Below, piece after piece: positions 15,347 through 24,338 of a stretch of 64,000 nucleotides of DNA. Source of the stretch: Epilithonimonas hispanica (lineage in GTDB: Bacteria; Bacteroidota; Bacteroidia; Flavobacteriales; Weeksellaceae); contig NZ_QNUG01000013.1 of the NCBI RefSeq assembly GCF_003385395.1, forward strand, positions 39,548 to 103,547, in the 5' to 3' direction. The notes under the pieces are model-generated. The model did not search any database. It was not told the DNA's origin and saw only the letters and a list, made by a program, of their open reading frames with translations. The position numbers and the translations under genes are program-made. The first letter of the stretch is position 1. Each line of letters starts with the position of its first letter.

Positions 15347-16657
15347 ATGAAAAATATATTCCTCATAACGAAAAGAGAATTCCTGACGCAGGTTAAGAAA
15401 AAATCTTTTATTATTTTGACGATTTTGGCGCCATTAATGATAGTTGGATTTGGTGCGTTAATTGGTTTTATGTTCAAAGCCAACGAAGCTGAATACCAAT
15501 TTGAAGTGGTTGACAAAAGCGGAATCTTCGCTGGTCAATTGAAATCAACAAAAGATATTACTTACACTTTTGTATCAACCAACGTAGAAAATGCACTAGT
15601 TAAAAGCCTGAAAGAAATGAAAGGTTCAGACGGAATCCTCATAATTCCAGAACTGAAAGATAAGAATTTTGATGCGCTGGAAAGTGGAACAAAACTACTA
15701 ACGAATAAAAAAATTGGCATCGATACAAAAACTGCTGTTTCTAGAGACTTGAGCGAAATCTTGAAAAAAGAAAAAATTAAAATGCTTGGAATCTCCGAAG
15801 ACAGAATTGTAAATCTTGATAAGAACTTCAAAATCATTTCTCAAAATGTAACGGAAAGTGACAGCCCAGAAAGCGATCTCGCTTTCGGAATCAAAACTGC
15901 GTTGAGTTTTGGATTGATGTATGTGGTTTTTATGTTCATCATCATCTATGGTGTAAGAGTAATGCGAAGCGTTTTGGAAGAGAAAAACAACCGTGTTGTG
16001 GAAATCATCATCTCATCTGTAAAGCCATTTGAACTGATGATGGGAAAAATATTGGGCGTAACTCTGGTGGCTCTCACTCAGTTTATCGTTTGGATTGCAA
16101 TGTCTGTAACTGCAGCAATTTTCCTCAACACAGGATTTGCAGCAATGCACAAAAACATCCCCGCAGAACAAACTGAAATGATGAAAAATATGGATTTCCA
16201 ACAAACAGCTACCGAGATTTCTCACGTTCTTTTGGATATGAATTATATAGGAATCATCAGTGTTTTCGTGTTCTTCTTTTTGTTCGGTTATATCTTTTAT
16301 AGCTCGATGTATGCCGCGATTGGAAGTGCAGTTGATAATGAAACAGAGACTCAGCAATTCACGATGTTTGCAATTGTTCCTTTGATGTTGGGACTTTATG
16401 GAAGTTTTACGATTATGAAAAATCCAGACGGACCAATGGCTTTTTGGTTGTCTATTATTCCGTTTACGTCGCCAGTTGCAATGATTGCGAGAATCCCATT
16501 TGGAGTTCCGCTTTGGGAGATTTTGTTATCGATTTTCCTATTGATTGCTTCTACTCTATTGATGGTTTACATTGCAGCGAAAATTTATAGAGTTGGAATC
16601 CTGATGTATGGAAATAAGGCGACTTTGAAGGAGATTTGGAAGTGGATTAGGAGTTAA
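15347..16657 (+). CDS. ABC-2 type transporter permease (NatB-like)
   Basis: The 436-residue membrane subunit partnering the preceding ATPase. A first transmembrane helix (about 21-45) is followed by a large periplasmic domain (about 46-185). Five further helices complete the ABC-2 fold, with the coupling region RVMRSVLEEKNNRVVEIIISSVKPFELMMGK (cut here by position about 200-230) typical of NatB-type permeases. A terminator with a perfect stem follows the stop codon by about 10 nt, so the operon consists of these two genes. Confidence 0.9.
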   Translation: MKNIFLITKREFLTQVKKKSFIILTILAPLMIVGFGALIGFMFKANEAEYQFEVVDKSGIFAGQLKSTKDITYTFVSTNVENALVKSLKEMKGSDGILIIPELKDKNFDALESGTKLLTNKKIGIDTKTAVSRDLSEILKKEKIKMLGISEDRIVNLDKNFKIISQNVTESDSPESDLAFGIKTALSFGLMYVVFMFIIIYGVRVMRSVLEEKNNRVVEIIISSVKPFELMMGKILGVTLVALTQFIVWIAMSVTAAIFLNTGFAAMHKNIPAEQTEMMKNMDFQQTATEISHVLLDMNYIGIISVFVFFFLFGYIFYSSMYAAIGSAVDNETETQQFTMFAIVPLMLGLYGSFTIMKNPDGPMAFWLSIIPFTSPVAMIARIPFGVPLWEILLSIFLLIASTLLMVYIAAKIYRVGILMYGNKATLKEIWKWIRS

Positions 16658-16666
16658 TAAAAAAGT

Positions 16667-16695
16667 AACCCTCAGAAAATTCTGAGGGTTTATTT
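16667..16695. terminator. Terminator after the ABC-2 operon
   Basis: AACCCTCAGAA/TTCTGAGGGTT stem followed by TATTTT. It can also serve the convergent phosphodiesterase gene. Confidence 0.8.
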
Positions 16696-16723
16696 TAGCT
16701 AAAAACAAAATCAAATTCTGTAA

Positions 16724-17659
16724 TTAAAAACTTAATTTTTCTCCCTGAACAGGGAAAATATAATTAAGTTCCAAAGAATTATTTTGCAGCAATTCTTTTT
16801 TTATAATCTCTGGGTTGTTGCCGGTTGGTTTTCTATGGGTAACTATAACCTTAAAATTTTTCATCTTTTCCTTGCTTGCAAGTTTTGCCAATTTAGAAAA
16901 TTCTTCGTTCAGCAAATTGGGAGTAAGATGACCAAAAAGAAATTTCTCGGGTTGATTATTAGGAAAAGAAACTTCTATCAAAATCGCCTTTAAACTATTT
17001 TTCTTGATTAATTCGGCAATGCTTTTCCAAAGAATTTCTAAATCTTTACTTTCCTCAATTCTATCTGCTCCAGTATCGCCAAAATATAAAACATACTGAT
17101 TGTTGTGATTAACCAAAACTGCAGAACTTTTATAATCTTTGGTATGACTCAGTTCGAAAGCTTTTATTTTCAATCCAGTTTCTGGGATTTCTGTATAACT
17201 CTGAGTATCCAAATTTTTCAACGTATATTTTCCAATAGGAGCAACGCCTTCATCAGTAAAATTGGCCCAAGTATCATTAATAAAATAATGTTTCTTTATA
17301 ATATCTTGCACAAAAGGGATAGCATAGACATTTTTTTTAGAATCTGCAGGAGAATTGATAATTAATCCTGAAATATGATCCAAATGACCATGTGATATAA
17401 AATAAGCTTTGATATAATCTTTGAGAACAACATCTCTTGAAACCGAAAACGTACCTTTTTCTATAGACTTTTTAATTCCTGCATTAATTGTCCCCGCATC
17501 CAGCGCCAAAAACCGATTGGTATTATGTTTTGAAATCAAATACGATGACAAATTATCTTCTTCTTCACCTCCATAAATTCCCAACGGGACAATATCAAAA
17601 GTTTGCGATTCCATCATTAACGAAAAGAAAACAATAGCGAAAACGATATATTTCTTCAT
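16724..17659 (-). CDS. Exported class II cyclic-nucleotide phosphodiesterase-like metallohydrolase
   Basis: A 311-residue protein with a signal peptide (MKKYIVFAIVFFSLMMESQT), so it acts in the periplasm or is secreted. The body is a metallo-beta-lactamase fold with the metal motif H90-G-H-L-D94-H95. Its beginning, F-D-I-V-P-L-G-x-x-G-G, and the segments YLISK, LDAGT, LSHTKDYKSSAVLV and YFGDTGAD match class II cAMP phosphodiesterases (yeast PDE1, Vibrio CpdP), which hydrolyse cAMP to AMP. Exported bacterial forms are thought to scavenge extracellular cyclic nucleotides. Substrate not proven here. The gene is convergent with the ABC-2 operon and is followed by its terminator. Confidence 0.82.
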   Translation of the reverse strand: MKKYIVFAIVFFSLMMESQTFDIVPLGIYGGEEEDNLSSYLISKHNTNRFLALDAGTINAGIKKSIEKGTFSVSRDVVLKDYIKAYFISHGHLDHISGLIINSPADSKKNVYAIPFVQDIIKKHYFINDTWANFTDEGVAPIGKYTLKNLDTQSYTEIPETGLKIKAFELSHTKDYKSSAVLVNHNNQYVLYFGDTGADRIEESKDLEILWKSIAELIKKNSLKAILIEVSFPNNQPEKFLFGHLTPNLLNEEFSKLAKLASKEKMKNFKVIVTHRKPTGNNPEIIKKELLQNNSLELNYIFPVQGEKLSF

Positions 17660-17682
17660 AATATTGAATCCGAAAATTTTAT

Positions 17683-19035
17683 TTATTTCTTTTTCTTAGC
17701 TTTTGACTTTTGCTTTTGTTGCGCTCTATTCGCTCCAAATTTTTTAGGTGCTTTTCGCTTACTTGGTCCACCAAGATTGATTTTCTTGTTCTTATCTTTT
17801 TTCTCGTGGAAAGCAGATTCGCCTTCGTTGAGTTTGGCTGTTGTCAGGAATTTCATTTTCACTTCTTCCTGTTCCGAAGCGATTTTGACTTTAGAAATAG
17901 TAACTTCTTCTGGGAATCCAATTTTATTGATTTCTTTATCCATTAACAATTCGATATCAAGAAGTTGAGCTTCTTCTTTTTTGGTGAAGAAAGTGACAGC
18001 GATTCCGTCTTTGTCTGCACGTCCGGTTCTACCAATTCTGTGAATATATTGCTCCGGAACTTCTGGAACTTCGAAGTTGAAAACGTGAGAAATATCCGGA
18101 ATATCCAAACCTCTCGCCATAATATCCGTTGTAATGACACCTCGCAATTCTTCATTGCTGAATTCCTGCATTACTCTTAATCTGAAATTCTGAGATTTAT
18201 TAGAATGGATTACTCCAAATTCATCAGGAAACTCAACATTTAATTTATCAAAAATTAAATCCGCGTGTTTTTTATTATTAGCGAAAATCAAGATTTTCTC
18301 AAGATTATCTTCTATTTTCAAAAGATGAATCAGCAAGTTCAATTTGGTATTGAAATTATCAACAGGAATCGCAGATTGCGCAATTTTTTCCAAAGGCGTT
18401 CCTGATCTTGCTAAGGAAATCTCGATTGGAGATGCAAAATATTCATTCAATATTTCGTCTAGAGCTTCGGTCATTGTTGCTGAGAAAAGAATGTTTTGTC
18501 TTTTCTCTTTCATCATTTCGAAAATATGAGTCAGTTGCGGACGGAAACCAAGATTCAGCATTTCGTCGAATTCGTCAATGATTAATTTGTTAACTTCTCT
18601 GAGAGAAATCGCATTATCAATAGACAAATCCATAACACGACCAGGCGTTCCAACCAAAATGTCGCATCCATCATTGAACAATAATTTCTGTGTATTAATA
18701 TTTTTTCCACCGTAAACTCCGATAACTCTTGCAGTGATATTTTCCGTCAGTTTTTCAAGAACTTCCGTTACCTGAACCACCAATTCTCTTGTAGGAACAA
18801 GAACCAAAACCGTTGGATTTCCCGTTTTGTTATATTTCCAAGTTTTGAGAACAGGAAGCAGATAAGCCAAAGTTTTTCCGGTTCCGGTCTGTGCAATTCC
18901 CATCACATCACGACCTGAAAGAATCGGTTTTAAACTTTTTTCCTGAATCGGCGTCGGTTCAAATAAATCTAAATCGGCTAGAACATCAAGAATCTTTTCC
19001 GGTAAATCGAAATCTGCAAAAGTGGTTTTATTCAT
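17683..19035 (-). CDS. DEAD-box family ATP-dependent RNA helicase
   Basis: A 450-residue RNA helicase of the RhlE/DeaD type that unwinds structured RNA in the cytoplasm. In order it has the Q motif (FADFDLPEKI...EPTPIQEKSL, 6-36), motif I AQTGTGKT (about 49-56), PTRELV, TPGRV, motif II DEFD (about 155), SAT in motif III, and the C-terminal motifs VITTDIMARGLDIPD and HRIGRTGR. Motif II reads DEFD, a variant I recall from other Flavobacteriia. The last ~60 residues are rich in Lys and Arg and probably bind RNA. A TATCTTTG box on the minus strand (19040-19047) ends 4 nt before the ATG, predicting a leaderless message. Confidence 0.93.
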   Translation of the reverse strand: MNKTTFADFDLPEKILDVLADLDLFEPTPIQEKSLKPILSGRDVMGIAQTGTGKTLAYLLPVLKTWKYNKTGNPTVLVLVPTRELVVQVTEVLEKLTENITARVIGVYGGKNINTQKLLFNDGCDILVGTPGRVMDLSIDNAISLREVNKLIIDEFDEMLNLGFRPQLTHIFEMMKEKRQNILFSATMTEALDEILNEYFASPIEISLARSGTPLEKIAQSAIPVDNFNTKLNLLIHLLKIEDNLEKILIFANNKKHADLIFDKLNVEFPDEFGVIHSNKSQNFRLRVMQEFSNEELRGVITTDIMARGLDIPDISHVFNFEVPEVPEQYIHRIGRTGRADKDGIAVTFFTKKEEAQLLDIELLMDKEINKIGFPEEVTISKVKIASEQEEVKMKFLTTAKLNEGESAFHEKKDKNKKINLGGPSKRKAPKKFGANRAQQKQKSKAKKKK

Positions 19036-19039
19036 TTTG

Positions 19040-19047
19040 CAAAGATA
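19040..19047 (-). promoter_or_regulatory. -7 promoter element (TATCTTTG) for the DEAD-box helicase
   Basis: Perfect TAnnTTTG on the minus strand, only 4 nt from the ATG. Confidence 0.5.
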
Positions 19048-19090
19048 TGGATTTTGAAATCAAAGGAAAATCGTATAAAAAAATGATTAA

Positions 19091-19387
19091 TTAATACTTT
19101 GTAAAATCAGGATTACCATTATTCCAAATTTCATAAAATTCAGTCTTTGAAATTTCATTATCAATAAACTCTTCAGATTCTAACGGTTGGTCGGAAAGTG
19201 CTCCATAATCATCTTGTAGATTTTCATCATCATATTTTAAACTTTTACCATTTTGAAATAGTTGAATTTGTCTAATAACTGTCAAGTTAAAATCAGTTTC
19301 GAAGAAATAAATTGAATGTCCCCAAGAATCCGTTAATTCTTCGCCTGTTGTTTCATTCCAATGCTTTTTAAAATATTTTAAATCCAT
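19091..19387 (-). CDS. Small acidic protein of unknown function
   Basis: A 98-residue soluble, acidic protein without signal peptide or cysteines. It has aromatic-rich ends (YFKKHWNETTGEELTDSWGHSIYFFE and EFYEIWNNGNPDF) and an Asp/Glu-rich middle. It resembles small immunity- or adaptor-like proteins in overall composition but matches no family I can name. It lies 24 nt downstream of the histidine kinase gene on the same strand and may be read through from it. Confidence 0.55.
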   Translation of the reverse strand: MDLKYFKKHWNETTGEELTDSWGHSIYFFETDFNLTVIRQIQLFQNGKSLKYDDENLQDDYGALSDQPLESEEFIDNEISKTEFYEIWNNGNPDFTKY

Positions 19388-19410
19388 TAATAATATATTT
19401 TGCTAAGTCT

Positions 19411-20571
19411 TTACTTCTGCTCCTCCCTCAAAATAATCCTAAAAGTCGTTCCTTTCCCCACTTCTGAATTGGCTATTCTTACATCGCCTCTATGATATTC
19501 GGAAACCACTCTTTTAGTTAAGGAAAGACCTAATCCCCAACCACGTTTTTTGGTGGAAAATCCAGGTTTGAAGGCATTTCGGATTTGTTGTTTTGTCATT
19601 CCACTTCCTGTATCGGTAACATCGATGTAAACGCTTTTATTTTTTTTATAAAGTGAGAGTTCCAATTTTCCTTCGCCTTTCATTGCATCAACTGCATTTT
19701 TTACTAGGTTTTCAATCACCCAACTCATCAGGATTCTGCTATGTGGAACGAGAACAGGTTCATAAGTTTTTCTTAAAGTGAATTCAACTTTTGTAGAAAT
19801 TCTGGATTTCAGATAATCATAATTCTGCTGAACTGTTTCATTAATATCAAGATCATTAAGCGTTGGAATTGAACCAATTTTTGAGAAACGTTCCGAAATG
19901 GTTTTCAGTCGGTTAACATCCATTTCCAATTCTTTTACACCCATTCCATTTTCATCTTCCAGCTTCATAATCTCGACCCAGCCAATCATTGATGACAAAG
20001 GCGTTCCAATCTGATGCGCTGTTTCTTTTGCCAAACCTGCCCAAACAAAACCTTCGTCGGTTTTCTTCAACAATCGTAAAAACCAAAAAGAAAAAACAAG
20101 ATAAAGCGAAATGAAAATCGCCAGCAAAAGAGGATAATAACGCAGATAATTCATCAAATCCGAATTATCATAATACAAATATTGATTGTTAAAATCTGGC
20201 AACTGAATCTCGAAAGGTGGATATTTACTTTCCATTTCGCTCAGTTTTGACTTTAATTTTTCCTTATCATTTAGAATTTCATCGGAGATTCCTCGGCTTT
20301 CCAGTAAGTTTCCCTTTTTGTCTGTAACAATAATTGGCAAATCTTCATTTTCACTAATCACATACAGCGCTAACTCGTTGAATCTCGGATCAATATCAGT
20401 ATCCTGAAGATAACGCATTGCTGTTGCCAAAGATTTAATCCTTTCCGTTTCCTTACTTCTAAGATGTTGAATCAGGAAATTGGACGAAATGATAATTCCT
20501 GCAACAATGGAGGTCAATATAAAATATACAACCCAGCTATTGATACGTTTCAGAAAATTAAGGCCTTTCAT
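19411..20571 (-). CDS. Membrane sensor histidine kinase (HAMP-less, orphan)
   Basis: The 386-residue kinase has two transmembrane helices (about 12-32 and 147-167) flanking a ~115-residue extracytoplasmic sensor. The phosphoacceptor motif AKETAHQIGTPLSSM contains His186. The catalytic domain has the N box (VIENLVKNAVDAM), the G1 box DTGSGM and the G2 region GWGLGLSLTKRVVSEYHRG. The H box of the form H-Q-I-G-T-P-L is the one common in Flavobacteriia. No response regulator gene adjoins it, so its partner is encoded elsewhere; the signal is unknown. Confidence 0.88.
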   Translation of the reverse strand: MKGLNFLKRINSWVVYFILTSIVAGIIISSNFLIQHLRSKETERIKSLATAMRYLQDTDIDPRFNELALYVISENEDLPIIVTDKKGNLLESRGISDEILNDKEKLKSKLSEMESKYPPFEIQLPDFNNQYLYYDNSDLMNYLRYYPLLLAIFISLYLVFSFWFLRLLKKTDEGFVWAGLAKETAHQIGTPLSSMIGWVEIMKLEDENGMGVKELEMDVNRLKTISERFSKIGSIPTLNDLDINETVQQNYDYLKSRISTKVEFTLRKTYEPVLVPHSRILMSWVIENLVKNAVDAMKGEGKLELSLYKKNKSVYIDVTDTGSGMTKQQIRNAFKPGFSTKKRGWGLGLSLTKRVVSEYHRGDVRIANSEVGKGTTFRIILREEQK

Positions 20572-20698
20572 TAATGCTTATAAAACGGCAATTTATGAAT
20601 TTATTATATAAAAATTAGATGTTAGATTTTAGACATTAGATATTAGAGTAAAATTCAAAGATTAATGTTGATATTTGTATTTGATTAAATTAAAAAAA

Positions 20699-21565
20699 AT
20701 GATAACGATTCAAAATACAAAACTGAAAGCTACTTTCAACGAACTGGGAGCAGAATTAACTTCTCTCACCAATCTAGAAAACGGAAAAGAAATAATGTGG
20801 AGCGGAAATCCGGATTTTTGGGGCGGGCAAAGTCCGGTTCTTTTTCCAACTGTTGGCGCGTTGAAAAATGAACAATATATTTTTGAAGGAAAAACTTACG
20901 AACTTCCTCGCCACGGTTTTGCAAGAAGACGAGTTTTTGACATCAAAGAATCTTCTGAAAACGAAGTTATTTTTGAATTAAAATCTGATGAAGAATCTTT
21001 GAAAATTTATCCTTTCGAATTCAGTTTGGAAATCAAATATACTTTGATTGAGAATAAACTGACGGTTTCTTATCGAGTTAAAAACCTTTCGGATAAAGAA
21101 ATGTACTTTTCTCTAGGAGCGCATCCGGGATTCGCCATCGACACAGAAAATGGTATGAATTACAATGATTATGAAATTGCTTTTTCTGATGATGAAAAAC
21201 TTGAAATCCATCCTTTAGTTGATAATCTCATCAGCAATGAAACGAAAATAGTAGAACTTGAAAATAAGACTTTGCCATTGTCTTACGAATTATTCTCAAA
21301 AGATGCATTGGTTATGACAACAATGAAAAGTCGGGAATTGATTCTTAAAAACAAAAAAAATCATCACAAGATTATATTCACATTTTCTAATTTTCCTTAT
21401 TTCGGGATTTGGGCGGCTAAAAATGCGGATTTTGTTTGTCTGGAACCTTGGCAGGGAATCGCGGATTTGGAAAACCACAATCAGGAATTGGCGGAGAAAT
21501 TTGGGATTTTGAAATTGGAGAAGAATCAAGATTGGATAGCTGATTGGGCGATTGAGATTGAGTAA
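20699..21565 (+). CDS. Aldose 1-epimerase family protein
   Basis: A 288-residue galactose-mutarotase-fold protein. Members interconvert alpha and beta anomers of hexoses or hexose 6-phosphates. Visible motifs are FNELGAELTSL, W-GGQSPVLFPTVG (about 42-55), LPRHGFARRRVFD (with the conserved His and Arg, about 73-85) and LGAHPGFAI (His near 146). This subgroup resembles the LacX/YeaD type, and the exact sugar is unknown. I start at the ATG at 20699, since the TTG 24 nt upstream lies in promoter-like TATTTG sequence. The gene stands alone and is followed by a bidirectional terminator. Confidence 0.85.
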   Translation: MITIQNTKLKATFNELGAELTSLTNLENGKEIMWSGNPDFWGGQSPVLFPTVGALKNEQYIFEGKTYELPRHGFARRRVFDIKESSENEVIFELKSDEESLKIYPFEFSLEIKYTLIENKLTVSYRVKNLSDKEMYFSLGAHPGFAIDTENGMNYNDYEIAFSDDEKLEIHPLVDNLISNETKIVELENKTLPLSYELFSKDALVMTTMKSRELILKNKKNHHKIIFTFSNFPYFGIWAAKNADFVCLEPWQGIADLENHNQELAEKFGILKLEKNQDWIADWAIEIE

Positions 21566-21583
21566 TCTCCTTTTAATTAAAAA

Positions 21584-21616
21584 AACCTTCAGAGTTTTGA
21601 ACTCTGAAGGGGTTTT
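21584..21616. terminator. Bidirectional terminator after the epimerase gene
   Basis: Stem CCTTCAGAGTT/AACTCTGAAGG around a TTG loop, with A-run before and GGTTTT after. Serves the convergent genes on both sides. Confidence 0.8.
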
Positions 21617-21622
21617 AAAAAA

Positions 21623-22183
21623 TTATTCTTTATCCAACTTATTCCAATATTCTAAAATTTTGGATTGAATATTTTCTGGCAATGTTTTGAAATTATCTGA
21701 ATAAATATCTTTGGTATAACCACTTTCTGCCGAAGATGAAATCTCATAAAGCTCCTTATTCTTCGAAAAAATCAAATGAACTGACTGCTGTTTAAAATCA
21801 TAATCGTTCAGTGCGTAAATAAAAAGTGCATCGATGCTTTTGTCTTTGTCATAATCTGCAAATGCTTTTCTCTGCCCCCAAGCACTTAAAATTCCATCGT
21901 GAGTCATCTGCTTTTTGGCAACCACTTTCCAATCGCCACCAACTTTGGTAAATCTCTGAAACGTCATTTTATCGGGTTTCGCACCTTTCTCGATTTTAGA
22001 AAAAATGAAAACATTGTCCTCATTGTCAGGAGAATTGGCTTCATCAACTTGAATAATCCTTGTCCCTTCATACGGGAAATTCTTGTAGGAATCCGGGTTT
22101 CTAACGATATTAGAAACCTGTGCGTTCATCAATGTTCCTATGAACATCATTGGTAATAAAATTTTCATATTTGTGTTTTTCAT
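21623..22183 (-). CDS. Exported protein of unknown function
   Basis: A 186-residue protein with an N-terminal signal peptide (cleavage after about residue 21, MNAQ). The mature part has a repeated beta-strand look and an EF-hand-like loop ADYDKDKSIDALFIYALN (about 110-127) of the FG-GAP/integrin type seen in calcium-binding surface proteins. No enzyme motif is seen. It lies between two terminators, so it is probably transcribed alone. Function unknown. Confidence 0.6.
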   Translation of the reverse strand: MKNTNMKILLPMMFIGTLMNAQVSNIVRNPDSYKNFPYEGTRIIQVDEANSPDNEDNVFIFSKIEKGAKPDKMTFQRFTKVGGDWKVVAKKQMTHDGILSAWGQRKAFADYDKDKSIDALFIYALNDYDFKQQSVHLIFSKNKELYEISSSAESGYTKDIYSDNFKTLPENIQSKILEYWNKLDKE

Positions 22184-22198
22184 ACTCAGCTAAAATAA

Positions 22199-22232
22199 AA
22201 AATTGCAGCTGAAAAAATTCAACTGCAATTTA
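22199..22232 (-). terminator. Terminator of the S9 peptidase gene
   Basis: AAATTGCAG and CTGCAATTT pair, with a further TGAA/TTCA extension inside, just past the peptidase stop codon. Confidence 0.65.
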
Positions 22233-22254
22233 ATTATTCATTTGTAATTATTCA

Positions 22255-24249
22255 CTACAAAGTTTCCTTCAACCAATCAAAAAATTCTCTCTGCCAAACC
22301 AAACCGTTTTGCGGATGTAGAACCCAGTGATTTTCGTTTGGGAAATAAAGGAATTTAGTTTTAAGACCTTTCAGTTTTGCTGCTTGGAAAGCTTCCTGAC
22401 CTTGCTCGTAAGGAACTCGGAAATCTATTCCGCCCTGGATAACCATAATTGGTTTGTTCCATTTGTCCACAAAATTACTCGGATTGAATTCTGAATAAGC
22501 TTTCGGAATTGGTTTTTGCCAATAGTTTCCACCTAAATCCCAGTTAGCGAACCAAAGTTCTTCAGTTGTTCCGTACCAAGATTTCATATCAAATAATCCG
22601 TCGTGTGCAATAAAAGTCTTGAATCTATTCTCGTGAACGCCGGCCAACATAAACACAGAATAACCGCCGTAACTTGCGCCAACCGCCGCTACTCTATTTC
22701 CGTCAACATAAGGTAACGATTTGGCAAAATCTGTCGCTGACAAATAGTCTTTAATCGGTTGTCCTCCCCAATCTCCGCTGATTTCTTCATTCCATTTTAC
22801 GCCCCAACCCGGCATTCCTCTTCTGTTTGGTGCAACTACGATATATCCGTTAGCTGCCATCAAAGCGAAATTCCATCTTGTGGAGAAAAACTGTGTTAAT
22901 CCAGATTGTGGTCCACCTTGGCAATAAACCAAAGTTGGATATTTTTTGTTCGGGTCAAAATTTGGTGGATAATGGAACCAAACGCCCATTTCTTTTCCGT
23001 CCGTAGTTTTAACCATTTTCAGTTCAGATTTTCCTTGAACTAATTTGGAGTAATTATCTTTATTAATATCAGTAATCTGTTTCAAAGAACCTTTTGCATC
23101 AACTTCGAACAAATCTGCGTTGTGATTGATATCGGTTTTTGTAACCCAAAGTTTGCCTTTGTTTTCCAAAACAACATCATTGATATCAAAATCGCCTTTT
23201 GTGATTTGTTTTACCGTTTTGTTTTTAACATCAACTGAAAATAATTGCTTAGTTCCTCTGAAAGCCGAAGTGAAATAAATCAATTTGGAATCCGAAGCCC
23301 ATTTTACATCGCCGGTTACACTTTCGTCCCAAGCTTTTGTCAAATTGGTTTTAGATTTGGACTTCCAATCCATAATGACGATGTCATTTTTATCAGCTTC
23401 ATAACCGTCTCTTTCCATCGAGTTCCAAAGCAAAAATTTCCCCTCATTACTAAATTTCGGATTAACGTCGTAACCCATCATTCCTTCTGTAAGATTCGTA
23501 GTTTTTCCGGAAGCCAAATTGTAAGCAAAAATGTCTGTGTTTGTGCTTTGAGCATATTCGGCTCCAGATTTTGCCTTAGTCACATAAAGCAATTCCGAAG
23601 AATCCGGGCTCCAAACAAAATCTTCTGCACCACCAAAAGGTCTTTGTGGCGAATCCCAAGTTTTCCCTTCTAACAAATCTTTCGCTTTGTCTGCAGATTC
23701 GGAAATATCAACCACAAAAACATGGTTGTACTTCCCTTCATTAAAATAGTCCCAATGACGGTGATTAAGATCTGTATAAATTTGAGCTGTTGTTTTTGGC
23801 AAGTCTTTATATTTGTCTTTCCCAAGAAGATTTTCCACTAAAACTTGTTTGCTGAAAGCGATTTTTTTCCCATCTGGAGAGATCACAATATTATCTACCT
23901 CATCTATATCGTAGAATTTTGCCCAGGTATTTCCAGAATCTTTTGACAAGAAAATCGTGTTGTTTTCTAAAGCATAAATCCCATTTTTATCCCATTGAAT
24001 CAAACTTTTCTTTCCAAGATCAATTTTGGTAGATTGCCCAGAAGATTTAAGCCAAAAAGTTTCGGAATTGGATTTTTCTGTTTTAAGGTCTGTTTTGCTG
24101 ATTTTGTAAATCAAAGAAGATTGATCCGGAGAAACGGACTGCACGCCAAGACGGTTGAGTGTCCACATGATTTCCGGTGTCATTACCTGTTGTGCATTCA
24201 TCATAAAAGGTGCTGCAACTGCTACAGCAAGAATCTTTTTTAGTTTCAT
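22255..24249 (-). CDS. Exported S9-family prolyl oligopeptidase-like peptidase
   Basis: A 664-residue serine peptidase with a signal peptide (MKLKKILAVAVAAPFMMNAQ). An N-terminal beta-propeller (about 25-400; WD-like repeats such as IVISPDGKKIAFSK and FVWSPDSSELLYV) covers an alpha/beta-hydrolase domain (about 410-664). The nucleophile is in GASYGGYS (near 526), the Asp in GGIDFRVPYEQ (near 613) and the His in NENHWVL (near 646). Such enzymes remove dipeptides or acyl-amino acids from peptides in the periplasm. Together with two M1 peptidases and PepE in the window it points to peptide use as nutrient. Followed by its own terminator. Confidence 0.92.
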   Translation of the reverse strand: MKLKKILAVAVAAPFMMNAQQVMTPEIMWTLNRLGVQSVSPDQSSLIYKISKTDLKTEKSNSETFWLKSSGQSTKIDLGKKSLIQWDKNGIYALENNTIFLSKDSGNTWAKFYDIDEVDNIVISPDGKKIAFSKQVLVENLLGKDKYKDLPKTTAQIYTDLNHRHWDYFNEGKYNHVFVVDISESADKAKDLLEGKTWDSPQRPFGGAEDFVWSPDSSELLYVTKAKSGAEYAQSTNTDIFAYNLASGKTTNLTEGMMGYDVNPKFSNEGKFLLWNSMERDGYEADKNDIVIMDWKSKSKTNLTKAWDESVTGDVKWASDSKLIYFTSAFRGTKQLFSVDVKNKTVKQITKGDFDINDVVLENKGKLWVTKTDINHNADLFEVDAKGSLKQITDINKDNYSKLVQGKSELKMVKTTDGKEMGVWFHYPPNFDPNKKYPTLVYCQGGPQSGLTQFFSTRWNFALMAANGYIVVAPNRRGMPGWGVKWNEEISGDWGGQPIKDYLSATDFAKSLPYVDGNRVAAVGASYGGYSVFMLAGVHENRFKTFIAHDGLFDMKSWYGTTEELWFANWDLGGNYWQKPIPKAYSEFNPSNFVDKWNKPIMVIQGGIDFRVPYEQGQEAFQAAKLKGLKTKFLYFPNENHWVLHPQNGLVWQREFFDWLKETL

Positions 24250-24338
24250 TATTTAAGTAATTGATATTGAGAAAAACTCGGACGAAGTTATTAAAATATT
24301 ATCTAAATTTGAGGATAACCACTTTAAAACTAATTTTT

